Shown here in pieces: positions 61,721 to 64,000 of a stretch of 64,000 bases of DNA. Source of the DNA: JAWLHU01 sp041690255 (lineage in GTDB: Bacteria > Bacillota > Sulfobacillia > Symbiobacteriales > Symbiobacteriaceae); the NCBI GenBank assembly GCA_041690255.1, contig JAWLHU010000008.1, positions 1 through 64,000 on the forward strand, written 5' to 3'. Made by a program: the position numbers and the translations under genes. The notes under the pieces are model-generated. The model was given only the letters and a program-made list of their open reading frames with translations. It ran no database searches and was not told where the DNA came from. Every line of letters starts with the position of its first letter. The stretch's first letter is position 1.

Positions 61721-62497
61721 ATGCCAGTGCTCAAGGTTCTTGTGGAGGGTCTGCTGGATCTGCTCTGGCCACCACGCACAACATGCCTGCTCTGCGAGGG
61801 GGCCTTGGATCAGGGGCGGAGCGATCTACTTGTCTGTAAGCTCTGCTGGGAGGCCATGCCATTCCCGGTGAACCTGCCACTGTGCCGCCAGTGCAGTCGA
61901 CCGCTCAAGAGCGGGTGGGGCTGGTGTGCCGACTGTGCGGACGGTCAGCCCTACGACCAGGTCTGGGCTCTTGGATTACACCGGGGGGCATTGCGAGAGG
62001 CGGTTCACCATCTCAAATTTGGTCGCCGCGAGGAACTGGGCCGGCCTCTGGGAGAGCGCATGGCTCCGCTCATCTGCCGGAAGTATGACCTCGTGATCCC
62101 CGTACCGCTACACCCATCCCGCCTGCGCCAGCGCGGATACAATCAGGCTGGCCTGGTCGCAGCGGGAATCGCTGCTGAACTGGGCCTTCCCCTGGTGGAC
62201 GGCTCGCTTGTGCGCCTGCGGCGCACTGGACACCAGGCCAAACTCGAGCGGCATGCGCGCCTGCGAAACCTGAACGGTGCCTTTCACATAGTCCAGTCTC
62301 AAGCGGGCCGGCTTGTCGGCAGGTCGATCCTACTGGTTGATGACGTCCTGACCACAGGGGCAACGGCAACCGCAGCGGCAGAGGCGATTCGCCGGGGTGG
62401 GGCCGAACGGGTGGATCTAGCAGTCCTGGCGGTCTCGGAGAAACCAGTCCGGTTAGCCAGGTACGGTCCAGCAAACAGGAAGATCACACGGGGTTAG
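61721..62497 (+). CDS. comFC: ComF family protein (ComFC, phosphoribosyltransferase-like)
   Basis: A 258-residue protein with N-terminal zinc-ribbon cysteines (CLLCEG, CKLCW, CRQCSRPL, CADCADG, about 23-75) and a phosphoribosyltransferase-like domain with the PRPP motif ILLVDDVLTTGATATAA. In Bacillus ComFC acts in DNA uptake together with the ComFA helicase, which is not in this window. ATG 61721 or GTG 61727 could be the start; the latter is better spaced from GAGGGG. It is convergent with csrA, overlapping four bases. Confidence 0.9.
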   Translation: MPVLKVLVEGLLDLLWPPRTTCLLCEGALDQGRSDLLVCKLCWEAMPFPVNLPLCRQCSRPLKSGWGWCADCADGQPYDQVWALGLHRGALREAVHHLKFGRREELGRPLGERMAPLICRKYDLVIPVPLHPSRLRQRGYNQAGLVAAGIAAELGLPLVDGSLVRLRRTGHQAKLERHARLRNLNGAFHIVQSQAGRLVGRSILLVDDVLTTGATATAAAEAIRRGGAERVDLAVLAVSEKPVRLARYGPANRKITRG

Positions 62498-62784
62498 GAC
62501 TCTGGTTCTTCCTCGTCTTGCGGGGCAATGGGTTTCCGCCCGGTCTGCCCCTCTACGGCCTGGAGCAACTCTGCCGGGAGAGAGATCTTTGGCTGGAGGG
62601 CCTGCTTGTTGGCGGCAACGACCTCGTCATAGACTTCCTTACGAAGGACGGTGACATGCTTCGGCGCGGATATGCCGACCCGGACCACTGCCTGACCGCC
62701 TGCCCCGCGAACCTGCACAATCTGAATCTCGATATCATCACCGATCAGAATCGATTCATGTAGGCGTCTGGTCAGGACTAGCAT
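62494..62784 (-). CDS. csrA: carbon storage regulator CsrA
   Basis: A 96-residue RNA-binding dimer that blocks ribosome sites with GGA motifs. The first 60 residues fit CsrA (MLVLTRRLHESILIGDDIEI; VRVGISAPKHVTVLRKEVYDEV), and an acidic tail of about 25 residues extends beyond the usual length. GGGGAGG precedes the ATG. It follows fliW, its protein antagonist, on the same strand. In Firmicutes this pair controls flagellin translation. Confidence 0.95.
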   Translation of the reverse strand: MLVLTRRLHESILIGDDIEIQIVQVRGAGGQAVVRVGISAPKHVTVLRKEVYDEVVAANKQALQPKISLPAELLQAVEGQTGRKPIAPQDEEEPES

Positions 62785-62807
62785 AGAGATGCCTCCCCAT
62801 GGCTGTG

Positions 62808-63230
62808 CTACGCCTTGAACAGGCGCTCTCGCGTCTTGATCCGGTCGTCCGCCAGGATTACCTGTCGCGCCTTCCGGGTGAACGGGTTGAAGATGAGAGG
62901 CGCACGCAGATTCGCTGTGGCCTCTTTGAAGTTCTGGGGCACACTGGCCATAACGTAGAGCAGTATCTGCTCAGCGCTCTCTGCCCCAACCTCCTTTAAT
63001 TCCTCCTCCGGGATGTCCGGGGAGTACTGTGGAAAGAAGGCGAAGGGGAAGGCAATGGTAAAGGCCACCTCAGGATTATCGAGAGCGATCATCTGCTTGA
63101 AGAGATCACCGCCGCCGGGAAGGTCGACCACGATAAAGCGCTTGATCTCGGGAAACCCATAGAGGCCCACAGGGAACTCGAAGGCTTGGTCCTCAGCGTT
63201 TCTGTTCGGCTCGGTCGCAACTCCACCCAT
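62808..63230 (-). CDS. fliW: flagellar assembly factor FliW
   Basis: A 140-residue beta-barrel protein that binds CsrA and flagellin, so that CsrA is freed when flagellin builds up. Conserved segments are FEFPVGLYGFPE, IVVDLPGGGDLF and LRAPLIFNPFTRKARQVILAD. ATG 63230 has GGAGGG seven bases away; the longer frame to 63374 adds 48 low-complexity residues with no good site. It precedes csrA by 23 bases, so they form one operon. No flagellar structural gene is in the window. Confidence 0.93.
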   Translation of the reverse strand: MGGVATEPNRNAEDQAFEFPVGLYGFPEIKRFIVVDLPGGGDLFKQMIALDNPEVAFTIAFPFAFFPQYSPDIPEEELKEVGAESAEQILLYVMASVPQNFKEATANLRAPLIFNPFTRKARQVILADDRIKTRERLFKA

Positions 63231-63336
63231 GGGATACCCTCCACATCGTGCATAGAATGGTCTTCCCCTACCTTTCGCCGCGGTTGGGCGCCGCGCCTTC
63301 TTCCGCGCGGGTTCCCGGTCTCTCGCGTCCACATTG

Positions 63337-63397
63337 TTATCCCCAGAGTCAACCCACGCAAACAGCCTTATCAACAGAGTTATCCTCAGTATCCACA
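63337..63397 (+). promoter_or_regulatory. cluster of four DnaA-box-like 9-mers
   Basis: TTATCCCCA (63337), TTATCAACA (63368), TTATCCTCA (63380) and GTATCCACA (63389) each differ from TTATCCACA by one base and share one orientation. The last two are directly adjacent. Confidence 0.5.
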
Positions 63398-63509
63398 GGA
63401 TTTCTGTTCACAACCTGTGAAGAAATCGGGAACATGGGAGTTTCACTAGGGTTCTCGACCGAGAGCCAGCCGGATTCGCTGCGGCTCATTTTCGTCTTTA
63501 AGAGCCATT

Positions 63510-63536
63510 TTGACAGCTCGACAAAAGGGGTAAAAT
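63510..63536 (+). promoter_or_regulatory. candidate sigma-A promoter for hpf
   Basis: TTGACA (63510-63515) and TAAAAT (63531-63536) are 15 bases apart, a short spacing that would make it weak or activator-dependent. Confidence 0.5.
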
Positions 63537-63642
63537 GGGGGTAAGCCAGAAGCTTGGCAGGGATTCTCCCGGCCAAACGGGAAGTAGGTCCATGACCCTG
63601 AGAGGACTTGAGGGACCTCTCAAGATGGAGGGAGTTGAGGCT

Positions 63643-64000
63643 ATGCAGGTTGCTGTACGTGGGAAAAACATCGAGATTACCACCGCAATTCGAGATTACG
63701 TGGAAAAGAAACTGGGGAAGATCGAGAAGTTCGCTGACCAGGAAGTGAACGCGCAGGTTAACCTCTATGTCGAGCGTGGCCGCCATATCGTCGAGGTTAC
63801 GGCTGGTCTGAATGGCATGTTGCTTCGCGGCGAGGAGTCCACCGCCGATATGTACGCATCCATCGATCTCGTCGCCGATAAGCTCGAAAAGCAGGTTCAG
63901 AAGTATCGGGCTCGCCTGCGCCGTCGCAAGGACGTGGGCGCTGCACCAGTTGAGGCTGTTCCTGCTGAGGACGCATCCGCCGATTTGGACGGCAAGGTGG
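63643..64000 (+). CDS. hpf: ribosome hibernation-promoting factor (partial, runs off the window)
   Basis: The first 119 codons of an HPF/YvyD protein, which binds the small ribosomal subunit and pairs ribosomes into inactive 100S dimers at low growth. Residues 1-90 match the HPF N-terminal domain (VRGKNIEITTAIRDYVEKKL; VNLYVERGRHIVEVTAG), and a linker rich in Ala, Pro and Glu begins at about 95; the C-terminal dimerisation domain of long HPF would follow beyond the edge. ATG 63643 lies 8 bases after GGAGGGAG; in-frame ATGs at 63592 and 63625 are less well placed. Confidence 0.93.
   Translation, partial: MQVAVRGKNIEITTAIRDYVEKKLGKIEKFADQEVNAQVNLYVERGRHIVEVTAGLNGMLLRGEESTADMYASIDLVADKLEKQVQKYRARLRRRKDVGAAPVEAVPAEDASADLDGKV

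Larger units (their letters stand above)
63231..63642. other. 412-base intergenic region between fliW and hpf
   Basis: The divergent promoters for fliW-csrA and hpf must lie here. It contains a cluster of four DnaA-box-like 9-mers (63337-63397), a TTGACA/TAAAAT promoter candidate for hpf, and a TGAGAGG/CCTCTCA hairpin (63598-63621) in the hpf leader. I see no coding gene. Confidence 0.6.

Overview
This 64 kb window looks like one continuous stretch of the chromosome of a high-GC, endospore-forming Firmicute, most like Symbiobacterium and its relatives. That placement is inference; no marker was compared against a database. The reasons are the sporulation genes (a Spo0F-type regulator, YwmB, SpoIID, SpoIIQ, SpoIIID, Mbl), S-layer-homology proteins, copper-amine-oxidase-like wall domains, strong GGAGG ribosome sites with many GTG and TTG starts, and gene order shared with Bacillus. 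No rRNA, tRNA, insertion sequence, prophage or CRISPR array was seen.

Layout. 0.3-12.3 kb holds cell-surface genes: a CtpA-type protease, a 1294-residue S-layer protein, a wall-domain protein, a three-SLH protein and a giant subtilase. 12.3-17.4 kb is a spo0F, fructose-6-phosphate aldolase and glpX block resembling Bacillus, but with lysine-fermentation genes (kal, kce) inserted and rho not present. 17.7-22.7 kb has two tandem penicillin-acylase paralogues on the minus strand. 22.9-31.3 kb is a translation, RNA-modification and nucleotide block (rpmE, DUF1385, prfA, prmC, a dehydratase, ywlC, ywlE, rpiB, ywlG, upp, dCMP deaminase, MazG-like). 31.4-33.7 kb makes wall-polymer precursors (tagO, wecB). 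33.9-41.2 kb is the complete F1Fo ATP synthase operon with two AtpI-like leaders. 41.2-43.9 kb is a minus-strand MoxR ATPase and VWA pair. 44.1-48.1 kb is the sporulation block with candidate sigma-E promoters.

48.2-55.5 kb is a sulfur module: TusA-like carrier, LysR regulator, YeeE/TsuA-like transporter, tandem-rhodanese lipoprotein, and a PhsABC-like molybdoenzyme complex. The catalytic subunit gene has an in-frame TGA inside a glycine-rich linker. 55.6-58.5 kb is pflB-pflA. 58.8-59.1 kb holds a gene missed by ordinary ORF calling: a HesB/IscA-like protein whose conserved cysteine codon is TGA, followed by a bacterial SECIS-like hairpin, so a probable selenoprotein. 59.3-64 kb has fabZ, a SAM-I riboswitch with metK, a small unknown membrane protein, comF, csrA-fliW and the start of the hibernation factor gene hpf.

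How the genes may work together: the pfl genes and the sulfur-reductase module would both serve anaerobic energy metabolism, and each has a TGTG(A/C)-N6-(G/T)CACA palindrome upstream, suggesting a common CRP/FNR-family regulator. The ATP synthase, wall-precursor and sporulation genes follow an ancestral Firmicute order. The most notable observations are the probable selenoprotein, the in-frame TGA in the molybdoenzyme, two clusters of DnaA-box-like sequences and several palindromes at operon promoters.
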